A stretch of 64,000 bases of DNA from Pelobates cultripes (GCA_933207985.1 OW240916.1:318496535-318560534), one strand, 5' to 3'. Numbered from the stretch's first letter, positions 1-12,400 are shown. Program-made: numbers and translations. Notes: generated by a model from the sequence alone, not told the origin.

Positions 1-192
1 GTAAATTGACACAGACAGGCATTTTTATTTTAGGGGTGTAAGTGGGGGTGTGGATAGGGGCGGGGCTAAGAGAAGTTTTAGGTGACTTACTAATAACAAT
101 TTATACAATTTAAATGTAATTTAGAACAAGAACAATGTATTTTATTTACACAGACTGATTTCTAAACTCATTGATTGTAGTTTAAATACGCA

Positions 193-392
193 TTACTGGG
201 AGTATTATTGCTGTGGAGCTCTGTTATACACTCAGACACATTACTGGGAGTATTATTGCCGTGGAGCTCTGTTATACACTCAGACACATTACTGGGAGTA
301 TTATTACTGTGGAGCTATGTTATACAGAGACACATTACTGGCAGTATTATTGTTGTGGAGCTCTGTTATACACACAGACACATTACTGGGAG
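193..392 (+). repeat. 48-bp minisatellite array, first part (about 4 units)
   Basis: The unit begins ATTACTGGGAGTATTATTGC and continues TGTGGAGCTCTGTTATACAC plus TCAGACAC, 48 bp. This part of the array is separated from the larger part at 2,628 by the hAT-type insertion. Units here differ by a few bases and short deletions (for example ACAGAGACAC at about 324). Confidence 0.95.
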
Positions 393-513
393 CAGGGCTC
401 GAGTCCTGCAGGAACGCATGGGAACGGCGTTCCTGCACTTTTTCCAAAGTAGGAACGCCGTTCCCGCTAGTGATCCTGCAGGACCGGCCCTGCTACCTGC
501 ACACAGGGGCCAG

Positions 514-632
514 CACACGCTGTGTTCCCTCTCCAGCTATAACTCTCGCGAGACCCGCGGCTGTTACCATGTCAACGCTCCGCACAGGCGAGTCTCGCGA
601 GAGTTAGAGCTGGAGAGGGAACACAGCGTGTG
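514..632. repeat. 41-bp inverted repeat (hairpin) inside the hAT-type element
   Basis: Arms 514-554 and 592-632 are near-perfect reverse complements (CACACGCTGTGTTCCCTCTC... against ...GAGAGGGAACACAGCGTGTG), with a 37-bp loop. The arms include TCTCGCGAGA palindromes. Just to the left, 420-470 has a smaller inverted pair (GGAACGGCGTTCC / GGAACGCCGTTCC). Confidence 0.9.
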
Positions 633-769
633 ATGGCCCCTCTGTGCAGCGGCTGGCTCCCTCCACCGGACCACCAGGCAAGGTAAGAAGCAGGGAGGGG
701 GGGGATAAAATAAAAAAAAATATAGACACATAAAGTGTAAAAAAATGCTCCCCCCCCCCACACATCATC

Positions 770-1945
770 CAGCACTCACACACCCATCATCCAGCACACA
801 CACACACATCATCCAGCACTCACACACCCATCATCCAGCACACACACACACAATCCAGCACTCACACACCCATCATCCAGCACTCACACACCCATCATCC
901 AGCACTCACACACACACACCCACATCATCCAGCACTCACCATCATCCAGCACACACACACACACACATCATCCAGCACTCACACCCATCATCCAGCACAC
1001 ACACACACACCTATCATCCAGCACTCACACACCCATCATCCAGGTACTCACACACCCATCATCCAGCACTCCCACACACCCATCATCCAGTACTCACACA
1101 CCCATCATCCAGCACTCACACACACACACACATCATCCAGCACTCACACACCCATCATCCAGCACTTACACACCCATCATCCAGCACACACACCCATCAT
1201 CCAGCACACACATACCCATCATCCAGCACACACACACACACACACACCTATCATCCAGCACTCACACACACCCCATCATCCAGCACACACACACCCATCA
1301 TCCAGCACACACACACACACACACACACACTATCATCCAGCACTCCACACCATCATCCAGTACTCACACACCATCATCCAACGCCACTCACACACACACA
1401 CCCATCATCCAACTCTTTACCCATCATCCAGCACTCCACCCATCCTTACACACAACCCACATCATCAGCACTCACACACCCATCATCCAGCACACACATA
1501 CCCATCATCAACACACACATACCCATCATCCAGCACACATCATTCAACACACTCACACACCCATCATCCAGCACTCACACACCCATCATCCAGCACTCAC
1601 TCAAACACACATCATCCAGCACTCACACACACATCATCCAGCACTCACTCACACAGACATCATCCAGCACTCACTCACACAGACATCATCCAGCACTCAC
1701 TCACACACACATCATCCAGCACTCACACACACACACATCATCCAGCACTCACACACACATCATTCAGCACACACACACACACACATCATTCAGCACACAC
1801 ACACACGTCATCCAGCACTCACACACACGTCATCCAGCACTCACACACACGTCATCCAGCGCGCACACACACGTCATCCAGCGCGCACACACACGTCATC
1901 CAGCGCGCACACACACGTCATCCAGCGCGCACACACACGTCATCC
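770..1945. repeat. (CACACACCCATCATCCAGCA)n-type satellite
   Basis: CATCATCCAGCA alternates with runs of CA of variable length for about 1.2 kb. Toward the right end the units become CACACACACGTCATCCAGCG, a more homogeneous block (about 1,800-1,945). The long open frame across it is an artefact of stop-poor composition. Confidence 0.95.
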
Positions 1946-2515
1946 AGCACACGCTGCATTCATTATACACACTCTTCACTCACTACAAACACACTACATT
2001 CACTATACACCCTCTGCATTCACTACAAACACACTACACACACTGCATTCATTGTACACACTCTGCACTCACTACAAACACACTAAATTCATTATACACA
2101 ATTTGCACTTACTACAAACACACTACATTCATTATACACACTCTGCATTCATTATACACACTCGGCACTCACTACAAAAACACTACATTCACTATACACA
2201 CTGCATTCACTACAAACACACTACATTTATTATACACACTGCACTCACTACAAATACACTACATTTATTATACACACTGCACTCACTACAAATACACTAC
2301 ATTCATTATACACACTGCACTCACTACACTAAAAACACACTGCATTCATTATACACACTCTGCACTCACTAAAAACACACTTATTATTCACACTCACTAC
2401 AAATACACTACAATTATTATTCACACTGCACTCACTGCAAACACACTACATTTATTATTCATACTCTGCATTCACTACAAACACACTACCTTCATTATAC
2501 ACACCCTGCACTGCA
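1946..2515. repeat. (CACTACAAACACACTACATTCATTATACACACTCTG)n tandem repeat
   Basis: About 15 irregular units of roughly 30-45 bp are built from CACTACAAACACACTACATT and CATTATACACACTCTGCA. This block directly follows the CATCATCCAG satellite within the same hAT-type element. Confidence 0.9.
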
Positions 2516-2627
2516 CTATATGCATAGGAGTGTAATTTAAAAAAAAAATAAAATTTTTTTAAGGGGGTGGGGGAGGCGGGAATCTTGGGTGAGTTCCCAC
2601 ACCTTTTTCCCCAGGACTTGACCCCTG

Positions 2628-3432
2628 ACTGGGAGTATTATTGCTGTGGAGCTCTGTTATACACTCCGACACATTACTGGGAGTATTATTGCTGTGGAGC
2701 TCTGTTATACACTCAGACACATTACTGGGAGTATTATTGCTGTGGAGCTCTGTTATACACTCAGACACATTACTGGGAGTATTATTACTGTGGAGCTATG
2801 TTATACACTCAGACACATTACTGGGAGTATTATTGCTGTGGAGCTCTGTTATACACTCAGACACATTACTGGGAGTATTATTGCTGTGGAGCTCTGTTAT
2901 ACACTCAGACACATTACTGGGAGTATTATTGCTGTGGAGCTCTGTTATACACTCAGACACATTACTGGGAGTATTATTGCTGTGGAGCTCTGTTATACAC
3001 TCAGACACATTACTGGGAGTATTATTACTGTGGAGCTCTGTGACACATTACTGGGAGTATTATTGCTGTGGAGCTCTGTTATACACTCAGACACATTACT
3101 GGGAGTATTATTGCTGTGGAGCTCTGGTATACACTCAGACACATTACTGGGAGTATTATTGCTGTGGAGCTCTGTTATACACTCAGACACATTACTGGGA
3201 GTATTATTGCTGTGGAGCTCTGTTATACACTCAGACACATTACTGGGAGTATTATTGCTGTGGAGCTCTGTTATACACTCAGACACATTACTGGGAATAT
3301 TATTGCTATGGAGCTCTGTTATACACTCAGACACATTACTGGGAGTATTATTGCTGTGGAGCTCTGTTATACACTCAGACACATTACTGGGAGTATTATT
3401 GCTGTGGAGCTCTGTTATACACTCAGACACAC
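2628..3432 (+). repeat. 48-bp minisatellite array, main part (about 17 units)
   Basis: About 17 head-to-tail 48-bp units share GTATTATTGCTGTGGAGCTC. One unit near 3,020-3,050 is internally shortened. Because 48 is divisible by three and the unit lacks stops in several frames, long open frames appear on both strands; they are not genes. Confidence 0.97.
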
Positions 3433-3530
3433 CAAATATACGGATCTATATTTTCATTAGGATAGAAAATAGAGACAGAGGGATTTTGGCGCAGGATAGG
3501 GACTGTCCCCCCATAAACAGGACCACTGAG

Positions 3531-4395
3531 AGGCATGGTTCACCGTAACAGTGACTATAAATCACATACTGAAATTTACTATATTGCCTAATTATCAATA
3601 TATTTTATCATTTACTCCTATTGCCAAATGGAATATTCGGGACAGTTTTTAAAAGTAATAGATATTTTCTCACAGTAAATAATGAACAGAATAGGAAGTC
3701 CTGGATATAAAGAAATCATGTTTATATGGTGACCATCATTACTTTACTGGCAGTAAGCATGGTCCCTAAGTTGGGATCGCCGCAGTAATTACAGGTTGTG
3801 TTTAAAGCAATGTGTTTAAAGCAATGTATCCTCCAGGGGTGAGCGATAACGATAACATTAGGATTCTCTGATTTCATGAACGTGTTGCCTGGTTAGCTGA
3901 TTGTAATCAGGGCTGTGCACTCAGAGTTGGCCAATGGCCTACACTTGGGTTATTGGGTGCGTCCGGCTCTCAGATCACTGGCATTCTATATCTATTAGTA
4001 AGAATATACTGTATAAAAGTATCCTTTCTTTGTGATCACAGTCTGTCGAACCAATGATGTAACTGTGAACGTTCTGATCCCCTTTTTGTTTTTGCCATCG
4101 CTACATGAAGACATTATTTAAGATATTGCAATGCTTGTTATTCAGTATCTATTTGATGCTTTTAGCTATAAATTCAGAGCCTCTTTTCAGTGGTATTTAT
4201 AGAAAAACATAAAGTTCTCCAGCTCACTGATACTGGAAGAGTTATTTTCTACTTAGAGAATTCAAAGTGAATTTTATAATTTAAGTCCGGAGTAAGTGAA
4301 CTGAAGGCATAGCTAACTTAGAGAATGATTTCATTTCAGATATTTTGACCTTCAAGCAACACTATATAGTATTAAGCTACCTTTTTACCTCCTCA
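3531..4395. other. Non-coding flank or intron, nothing recognised
   Basis: This is AT-rich unique-looking sequence without open frames of note, obvious terminal repeats or tandem structure. I see no exon. Confidence 0.5.
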
Positions 4396-4399
4396 GGCC

Positions 4400-4742
4400 C
4401 CCCTCAGATCACTCTGGAAAGGTTTCTCCCACGTCCCGCCTTTATGACTGAGATTATCAATATTGATGACCTCAGCCAATGCAATGCTTTCTTGTAGGGA
4501 GGCGATTGTGCATGCGCCGCAAAATGCAGCGCTGCGCCAATCAGCATCTCCTCATAAAAATTTATTGAATTAATGCATCTCTATGGGGAATGTTCAGCGC
4601 TTGGACTGACGCATAGTGAGCGTCTGAGTGACTGCCGCTAGAGGTGTTACTACGAAGCAATGTAAACACTGCACGGACAAGCTATAGCCACCAGAACCAT
4701 TACACTAAGCCGTACAGGTTCTAATGACTATAGTGTCCTTTT
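4400..4742. mobile_element. MITE relic of the ACTATAGTGTCC family
   Basis: It contains family landmarks also found at 43.9, 32.1 and 58.3 kb: a GATGACCTCAGCCAAT motif, CTGAGTGACTGCCGCTAGAGG, and the end AACCATTACACTAAG...TGACTATAGTGTCC. The terminal TTAA has decayed, so the borders are approximate. Confidence 0.55.
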
Positions 4743-6650
4743 CAATTTGAAATTTACTTTGCATTCACCAAGAAACTAGGAGTCTTATTGGCTTAATTAC
4801 TAAAGAATTCAAAGAAAATTTCAAATTTTAGGGGAACAAATTGCTGAACTGGAAGCATAACAGAACTAGTGAATTTTTCCAGTGTGACTTTTTTGTCCTC
4901 TAAGTGGCTCTGTCACCCCAAACTTACCTTTCTCTTTTCACAGTTTCCTCTCTCTTCCTCTTTCTTTCATCTTAATTTTTTAATTTGAATATTTTCTTTT
5001 CAATTCTAATTTTCTTTACAATATAATAGAAATACAAAATGTCCTGAGTATTTTCCTGCACTTAACATTCTTGACAAACGGTGGAGCTTAAGGCAAGTTT
5101 CACTTTCTTTGTCAAACTATCCTTGAGCGCTCCCCTTTGTCAGAATTGCCGATTGTAGGAAAAATACATAAGACAAAGCGACTACTTCATATGCACCTTA
5201 TAAGAATGGATTCCACAACATAGGAATTGAAATCATCAGAAGAACATTAGGACTATTTATTTTATATTTTATCCTGGTTTATCTGTTAATTTTATATTTG
5301 TTCTTTATACATTGTTGTTGTTTTATCTAGGCACAACCTATATCTATTTATGTCATTTCATTTTATTGGGACATAGAGAGGTCCCTTTACTCGGTGTGTG
5401 CTGCCATTGGTTAATTGGTTAAGGCTTATCCATATTCCAATATCTTGTGCTTTTATAAGATAAATGTAGTACCTACTTTGCCTTATGTTTTGAATAGACA
5501 TAGATCAGAAAAGAAGAACAGATCGGGTTGAAATGACAAGCCATGTTAAAGGGTCACATCTCATTGACGTGGTCCGGGTGCAATGTCCCTATCATTTTAG
5601 GCTGGTATTGCAAAACATTGCAAGGTTAGGACTACCTGTAGTGGCTTTCTTCTAGGAATTACGCATGCGCACTAGGTTGGAGAAGTAGGAGGAACTTCGG
5701 CGCTAGAATCAGCCAAGTGTAAAAAAGGTTATTAACCCTTCATTTTTCTGCCAGTAGAGGCTGGGGGTCAAAGGGACACTGTAATGTTAGGAACACAGTT
5801 TTGAATTTGACTTTGAATTCTCACTTTATTGAATAATCTTGTCAGTTTTCTAACTGGTAGCTTTGTCTTGGTTTTTTACAATTTTTATTTTTTTGTACAT
5901 TATAACAGTCAAATCATTGTTTATCTAGAGTACATTATTGTTTGAATATAGCTGCTCGCATACATATCTTAACTGACAGCCGTTTATTCTCCAGAGGCAA
6001 ACGAGGCATTCTAACTAAGGGTCTTTTGCCTTAAACTGGGCAAACGCACAAAACATTCTTTATTTTATTAATATTATAATATATTCTGCTATATTGGTTT
6101 CTAGGAGCTGGGGTTCCGTGTTGGAAGTTGGTTTTTAATACATAATAGTGAAACAAGGTCTAAAGAATGATGATCATAATATAAAACTCTTTAACAGGCA
6201 GGGACTAATGGGCTGTTGTAAACTAAATAAAACATTTAAATGGCAGACACGTCAGGGTTCATTTCTAGGTCTGTAATTCTCAGTTTTTTGAATGACCTTT
6301 ATTAGATATTAAACATCACGTTGTTGTACATCAGAGGACACAAAATGCAGTGTAAACTAAAGCAGGATGTTTGCTCTCTGTGCTGAGAATCCTGGGTAAA
6401 GTCTGATAAGACACAGGTCTGTAACATGGAGGAAGGCCTAACCTCATACCCTGCTTGTAACACCTGCTCCTACTCCCATCACCTGCTGCTAGGAGTGGTG
6501 GATCTATGGGAGAGAAATGATGGGTATAGAACAGATGGCTTTAACCCTTGCGTCAGGACTCCATATTGGATCCCCACCCACTGAGTTAACTTTACCATAG
6601 TTGTAGAAAACGTTAAAGCCACATCTCCTTCAAAAAAATACATTATGGCA
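4743..6650. other. Intronic or flanking DNA with one short MITE end
   Basis: Nothing here is coding. Around 5,770-5,815 the sequence AAAGGGACACTGTAATGTTA is a left end of the AAAGGGACACT MITE family without a visible partner end. The rest shows no structure I can name. Confidence 0.45.
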
Positions 6651-7312
6651 TAGTATATATATTAAAACTATTAGTAGCCTACCCAGACGAGACATGAAAC
6701 GCAACCTCTGGTGACACACGACACACTATACTCCAGGCCGCCCCGTCTCCCCCTCCCTGGAGCCCCTATGGGACAGGGGACACCCCAGGCTGAACTCGAG
6801 CAGGCAAAGCGTCAGGATTAACCCCGTCACGCGGGTTGCGAATTGACATCCCTAGACACCGACCCACCCCCCCAGATCCCCCAGCTAGCCCAAAACAAAC
6901 CACGGCTACATTAGCCTGACAAGAGTCCACACACAGGGTCACAGAAACTATGTCTAGACACGGCCTCAGACACCAAATAATGCTCAGAATGACTCCTAAC
7001 TTCGCCTACAGAAATAGACGGCTATATTAAATCATGACATACCAGAAGGCACCACTCCAAAAACTCCACGGCTAGGTTACCCCAAACCATGCCACATAGC
7101 ACGCAAGCCATACTAGTTAATTAGTACATACAGTTGGACAGACCCTTACAACTGCTTAGCCCAAAACGTGCAACTATTAAAGATGCCATATGTATTTACT
7201 ACCTCACTATCTCCATCACTAACTATTTACATGGTACTGGCATGGAGCAAACGTTGTGATTACTCGTTATGCACAGAAAACAAAATAAAGAATTAAAAAC
7301 AAAAAACTATTA
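6650..7312 (+). mobile_element. Possible LINE (L1-like) 3' end with poly(A)-like tail
   Basis: A C- and A-rich segment, low in T, runs to GTTATGCACAGAAAACAAAA and then AATAAAGAATTAAAAACAAA (about 7,271-7,310): a polyadenylation signal followed by an A-rich tail. This resembles the 3' UTR and tail of an L1-type LINE. No coding part or target duplication was identified, so the call is tentative. Confidence 0.35.
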
Positions 7313-7358
7313 CCTCTTTGGAATTTACATAATTGAATAAAATACTTTCAAATGTATA

Positions 7359-7775
7359 TTAAAGGGCACCAAAACAACTTGGCTTATTGAAGCCACTTTG
7401 ATGTACAGCCACTTTGATGTACAGGCTTGCTGTTGGTTCAGTGTCCCTGTTCTATTACCCAAACAATGTAAAATATTGCAGCCACTAGAGGTGCTTCCTC
7501 GATTCACACACAGTTTAACTCCAGTGTGTTGAAAATCTCTATTGGAAAGCACTGATTCAATGCTCTCCTATGTGGAAGGTATAATGCATGGGGATGCACA
7601 TTGGGTTCTCAAATCAGCGTTGCAGGAGGAGGAGACTGGTCCAGCAGCGAGGGACCTTATCGCTGGGATCAGGTAAGTGAAAGAAAGGGTTTGCAGGGGT
7701 GGGGGAGCCAAGGCAGTGGGACACTATAGCGCTAGGAAAACAGTCTTGGATTCCTAATACTGTAGTGTTCTTTAA
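7359..7775. mobile_element. TTAA-flanked MITE
   Basis: It is bounded by TTAA at 7,359-7,362 and 7,772-7,775, with ends TTAAAGGGCACCAAAACAAC and (reverse strand) TTAAAGAACACTACAGTATT. The interior shares GCCACTAGAGGTGCTTCC with other copies. A TTAA target points to a piggyBac- or Kolobok-type mobiliser; no transposase is present. Confidence 0.7.
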
Positions 7776-8364
7776 TTATGGTAAACAAAACAAAAATGCA
7801 TTTATTGTTTTTTTTTTCTGGTTGTTTGACACATAGGGGCAAATGGAAGAAACTTTCATGTTTCCAGAATTATCCCCATGGGAAGCTTGTGTGACGTGAC
7901 TAAGACAGAACATGTGTCTTTTATTATCGTTGTACAGCCGTCCCATGTACTTTTCCAAGCTAGCTATGATTGTTCCTTTTTCCCTCACGTTCATTGTACT
8001 TGTAGGTTAAAAGGTTTAGGAGAAATTTGAACGAAATTATATAAAAAATCCCAGGATGAGAATTAAATTGCAAATGACTGAGAAACGATTTGTGTCAGTG
8101 TTTTGCAACTTCCACATGTAAAATGCTTTAACTGAGAGCAAATAAGAAAGAAACAATCTGATTATTACCAATTATAGCCTATTTAATTTCCCCCCCAAAT
8201 AATTTTAATTATTTGAGCATTTAAAAAAAAAAAAAAGAGGTCTGCCAATTTAATAATACTCTAATCGTTTTAATAATTATTATAGTACTGTTACTGTAAC
8301 TACTGTCACTTTGTATCACATGGTAGCACACTGAGCACCAATACAATTTGCAACTAACACAACT

Positions 8365-8731
8365 AAAGCCTTTGATACTGTATGTTTTACTGCAAAACTG
8401 TTTTGAGGAATGCTGCACTATAAGCCCGCCTCCAAAGCCACAACCCCTCACTCTAGAAAAACACTTCCTTATCGAATGTATGTACACTGCTCAGTCATTA
8501 ACAGCACTGAGTGATCTGAACTACAAAACAACCTGCGTTAAAAGGAAAGGACACCCAATGAGACATATTGTAAGGATATCACTACCAGGCTTATCGTGCA
8601 GTATTCGGCAAAACACTTATTTATTTTGCACAAACACTAAATTTGGACTTGCAAAAAAACACAGCATACTAATGAGGCCAAAACCTATCAAATGCATTAA
8701 AGTTGTATTAGTGCCTGAAGTGTCCCTTTAA
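8365..8731. mobile_element. TTAA MITE, GGCCTCATTA subfamily (partial)
   Basis: The right end AATGAGGCCAAAACCTATCA...AAGTGTCCCTTTAA is the reverse complement of the left end of the copy at 9,478. The shared interior includes AATGCTGCRCYATAAG and CACCCAATGAGACATA-like text. The left end is not clear. Confidence 0.65.
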
Positions 8732-9476
8732 TCTTGCTAGGATAAAATATAAATTATGTAAACTGTGGTTTGAAGAACATTTTCTGCTCAGTTTTTATCC
8801 AAAAATTAAGAATCTTGTACGTAATATTGAAATATTAATTTTTTATTAGCATTACATTTGTTGTATGTAAACAGTCTTTTTATTGGGGATTTTTTGAATT
8901 GTGGCAAAAGGGCAAATATAAAAGCAGAAATATATTTAGTTCTGGATTCCAGTGTGTGTCAATCAATCAATTAATTAATATGAAGGACGTTCCTTCATCT
9001 ATCAATTTATAATGAGATCAGTGAACATTACTAATTAACTACCCAGGCACGCACAGGAAGTATTGGAAAAAACATGATAAAAATGGAAACATCAATATGA
9101 GCATCGTTGCTGTACTGTAATCAAACCGCACAGAATGTAGATTTAAAGGTATCCTGAAACCGTACAGAAAAAATTAATGGAAGATTTATTGGTAATAACT
9201 GTGTAAAAATAGCCCAAGAAATGTTTACTGTTAAAGTGAAATAGCTGTTAAAGAATCAAATGAAAACAAAACTCCATAAATAGTGATGCCATATTGACAC
9301 GATTAAAAACAGCATCATCTTTAATATAAACCCTGAATAACATGTTAACATTTTGAGTGAAATTCATAGAAATAAAAAAAAAACATGATACATTATGAAA
9401 AAATGGCAGAGTGAATGTGGTGCATCATGGGAAGTATAGGTCCATTTATACTTTAGCTCTTTTAAAAACCTTAACC
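8732..9476. other. AT-rich non-coding DNA
   Basis: I see no gene, repeat array or terminal repeats. A (TCAA/TTAA)-rich patch near 8,960-8,990 is simple sequence only. Confidence 0.45.
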
Positions 9477-9477
9477 G

Positions 9478-10140
9478 ATTAAAGGGACACTCCGGGTATC
9501 AGTACAACTTTAATGAATTTGATATGTTTTGGCCTCATTACTAGGCTATTTTTTTTTTATTTTTTTTTTCTGCACGCTCAAATCTTTAGAGTTTTTCCAT
9601 AAAAAAAAAAATTATGTTTTGCAGAATGCTGCGCCATAAGTCGGCCTATTTAGCCACATCCCCTCACGCCAGAAAAATACAATAAAACAACCTGCATTAG
9701 AAGTAGAGGACACCCAGGGAGACATACAGCAAAGATATAATTTCCTGCTTATAGTTTCTCTGTCTACAGCCAGATTATGAATTAGAAGCAGCTGTTGGGG
9801 ATGAGATTGTGTACACACGTTTGATAAGGAAGTCTTTCTGACATGAGAGGGTGTGGCTAGGGAGGCTGGCTTATGGTGCTGAATTCTTCAAAACATTTTT
9901 TGTGTGTGTGTGTGCCAAAACTAAATATTTGAGCATGCACAAAATACCCTAGTTTAACCCCGGTGCACGTGGTGACCAAGTCAGAGGCCGTCCGAGGCGA
10001 ACCGTTCGGCGAACCGTTCGGGACATCACTATATATATATATAATTTATTTTTTTATATAAAGTGTGGAGTGGTCCTTTAATGAGGCCAACATGTATGAA
10101 ATGCTTTAAAATTGTATTAGTTACTGGAGCGTTTCTCTAA
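9478..10140. mobile_element. TTAA MITE, GGCCTCATTA subfamily, with nested fragment
   Basis: The left end at 9,478 reads TTAAAGGGACACTCCGGGTA; the right end near 10,078-10,140 mirrors it (AATGAGGCCAACATGTATGA...TTACTGGAGCG). Between about 9,958 and 10,080 lies foreign sequence: CGAACCGTTCGGGACATCAC (the MITE family at 60.0-60.35 kb), an AT microsatellite and a GTGGTCCTTTAA end. Confidence 0.65.
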
Positions 10141-10239
10141 ATGTTATAATGGCATGTAATGCAGGACCGTTCCCAGATATTTTTTTGCCTGAGGCCAAGG
10201 ACATATAGCTGCTGCCACCTGCCTCATACCTTCAATTGA

Positions 10240-10655
10240 TAAAGGGGGACACTTTAATATTAGGGGTGTGAGTAGGTCTGTGACCATGGGCGGGGCTGTT
10301 CTGAGCAGTTTTAGGTGGTTTGCTAATAACAATTTATACAACTAAAATGTAATTTAGAACAAGAGCAATGTATCTTATTTACACAGACTGATATCTAAAC
10401 ACATTTAAAGACAAATTACTGGAAGTATTATTGCTGTGGAGCTCTGTGATACACTCAGACAATACTGGGAGTATTATTGCTTTGGAGCTCTGTTATACAC
10501 ACAGACACATTACTGGGAGTATTATTGCTGTGGAGCCCTGTTATACACTCAGACAGATCAACAATACAGAGCTCCTAGAAAAGAGGGACATTTGGATAGA
10601 AAAGAGGGACAGGGGGAATAGAGCCTAAAATAGGGACTGTTCCTCATTAATAGGA
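10240..10655 (+). mobile_element. Dispersed element with 48-bp minisatellite, copy 2
   Basis: The left flank (GATAAAGGGGGACACTTTAA...TTACACAGACTGATATCTAA) and the right flank (CTCCTAGAAAAGAGGGACAT...AATAGGGACTGTTCC) match copies 1 and 3. Only about three 48-bp units are present (10,414-10,555), against 12 and about 21 in the other copies. The array length therefore varies between insertions of one family. Confidence 0.85.
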
Positions 10656-10804
10656 AAACATGAGATATTCTGCCCAGCCTAGCAGTACCCTACCCCCTGA
10701 AGTCATGCTCACACTAGGGTTGCCACCTCAGCCATATTTATTTGGACAGCTATGGGTAATAATTGCTCCTGGGTTGCATTTCCTGTCAATATGTGTAATT
10801 TATA

Positions 10805-12400
10805 GTTATTATTATTATTTTATTATTTATATAGTGCCATCAGATTCCGTAGCGCTGTACAATGGATGGACTAACAGACATGTAATTGTAACCAGACAAC
10901 TGGACGTACAGGATAAGAGGAGTGAAGGGCCCTGCTCCATGAGCTTACATTCTAGAGGGAGTGGGGTATAGTGACACAAAGGGTAAAAGTAGGGGTACGA
11001 AGTAGGTTGTTAGAAAAGTATTCACTGTGGGCTTAGTAGGTAATTTTTGACAGTTGCAGGAGAGGAGTCATGGAGGGTGGGGGATGAAAATCTGCTAACC
11101 GCTTAATTGATATGAAGTGAGTTTTCAATGATTTTTAGAAAGATGGAGACTGGGTGAAATTTCTAAGGGGAAGGGAGTTCCACAGAAGAGATGCAGCCCT
11201 GGAAAAGTCTTGGAGGCGAGCGTTAGAGGTGGAAGTACGGACAGAGGATATACGTAGGTCTTTGGCAGAGCGTAGGGCCTCGACGGGACATACTTTTGTA
11301 TTAGGGAGGATGGGTAGGTTGGAGCAGCATTATGTAGGGACTTGTAAGCAAGTACCAGAATTTTAAAGTGAGCCTTATATCTAACTGGAAGCCACTACAG
11401 GGACTAACAGAGCGGGGAGGTGTGAGAGGTGCGGGTGGACAGGAAAATGAGCCTCTCTGCCGCATTCATTATCGATTGCAGCGGTGCAATTGGGGAACAC
11501 GTAAGACCACTGAGAAGAGTATTGCAGTAGTCCAGGCAAGAGAGAACAAGAGCATAGACCAGCAGCTTAGCCGCATCCAGGGTTTAATAGGGGCGGATGC
11601 GCGCTATGTTTTTGAGATGGAAGCGACAGGATTGATTGGACATGAGGGGTGAAGGAGAGGTTGGAGTCAAAAAGAACACCCAGGCAGCGAGCCTGCAAGG
11701 TAGAGGTGATGGTAGCACCGTTGACTTGGAGGGAGAGAGACACGGGAGTAGTAACACTTGAGGGAGGACAGACCAAAAGTTCTGTTTTGGACAGGTTGAG
11801 TTTAAGGAAGTGAGCAGCCATCCATTTGGAAAGAAGAGAGGCAGTCAGAGACACAAGTCAAGATGGGCAGAGAGAGATCAGGAGAGGACAGGTAGATTTG
11901 CGTGTCGTCCGCATAGAAATGCTAACGGAAGCCAAAGGAGCTGATGAGTTTACCATGGGAGGCAGTGTAGATAGAGAACAGTAGGGGACCAAGGACAGAT
12001 CCTTGGGGGACGCAGACAGAGAGTGGTTGGGAAGAAGAGGCAGAGTCAGAGAAAGAAACACTGAAAGAGCACTGGGAGAGGTAGGAGGAGCACCAGGAGA
12101 GAGCAGTATCCCGTAGACCAAAATTATGGAGAATGCGAAGATGTTGATGATCAACAGTGTCAAAGGCAGCAGAAAGATCAAGGAGGATTAGAGTAATGGC
12201 CACGAGATTTAGCAGCAATTAAATCGTTGGATACTTTGGTCACAGCCGTTTCGACAGAATGACCAGCGCGGAATCCAGACTGACTGGTCAAGCAGCCGTT
12301 TCGACAGAATGACCAGCGCCGAATCCAGACTGACTGGTCAAGCAGAGAGTTGAAGTGGTCCCCCCAGGTCATGTCCTCAGTAGCTCCCTTTTTCTATCTG
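10805..12400 (-). mobile_element. L2-like LINE, 5'-truncated and frameshifted
   Basis: On the minus strand, several frames carry reverse transcriptase pieces in order: [42 protein letters not shown] (11,892-11,918) and LLSKWMAAHFLKLNLSKTEL. The 3' end reads, on minus, AGCGCTACGGAATCTGATGG followed by CACTATATAAATAATAAAAT, a common L2-type tail with ATT-repeat end. An L2-clade non-LTR element makes an RT/endonuclease protein that copies its own RNA at the target site. This copy is broken by frameshifts and a 50-bp internal duplication and cannot encode a full protein. Confidence 0.88.
12243..12342. repeat. 50-bp tandem duplication inside the L2-like LINE
   Basis: Two adjacent 50-bp copies (12,243-12,292 and 12,293-12,342) begin CAGCCGTTTCGACAGAATGA and differ at one visible base (GCGCGG/GCGCCG). 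Since 50 is not divisible by three, the duplication shifts the RT frame and must post-date the last active copy. Confidence 0.95.

Larger units (their letters stand above)
393..2627 (+). mobile_element. Non-autonomous hAT-type element with internal satellite DNA, inserted in the 48-bp array
   Basis: The left end reads CAGGGCTCGAGTCCTGCAGG; the right end, reverse-complemented, reads CAGGGGTCAAGTCCTGGGGA. These form imperfect terminal inverted repeats starting CAGGG. The flanking 8 bp are identical: ACTGGGAG at 385-392 and at 2,628-2,635. CAGGG ends plus an 8-bp duplication are typical of hAT transposons. The 2,235-bp interior has a 41-bp foldback and two tandem-repeat blocks, and no transposase. 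One caution is that ACTGGGAG occurs in every minisatellite unit, so the duplication also reflects the array itself; the clean junctions still support insertion. Confidence 0.82.
1..3530 (+). mobile_element. Dispersed element with 48-bp minisatellite, copy 1 (split by a hAT insertion)
   Basis: The left flank (about 35-190) shares its sequence with 10,260-10,415 and 32,985-33,150: a GGGGTGTGAGTGGGGGTGTG-like start, then TTACTAATAACAATTTATAC and TTACACAGACTGAT. Then comes a 48-bp tandem array, interrupted by another element at 393-2,627. The right flank (3,433-3,530) has GATAGGGACTGTCC and resembles 10,556-10,650 and 33,733-33,830. The window edge may cut the left end. No coding capacity or terminal repeats were identified, so the class is unknown. 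Confidence 0.75.

Noticed and set aside
745..2535. 596-codon open frame rich in His, Thr and Ser
   Set aside because: It lies entirely within the CATCATCCAG and CACTACAAACACAC tandem repeats; low stop frequency explains it.
2628..3432. CRISPR-like regular array
   Set aside because: Units are contiguous near-identical copies with no variable spacers, and the context is vertebrate intronic or flanking DNA.
2567..3548. Long open frames on both strands with repeated residues
   Set aside because: The 48-bp minisatellite is divisible by three and stop-free in several frames; the same happens at 33,126-33,903.
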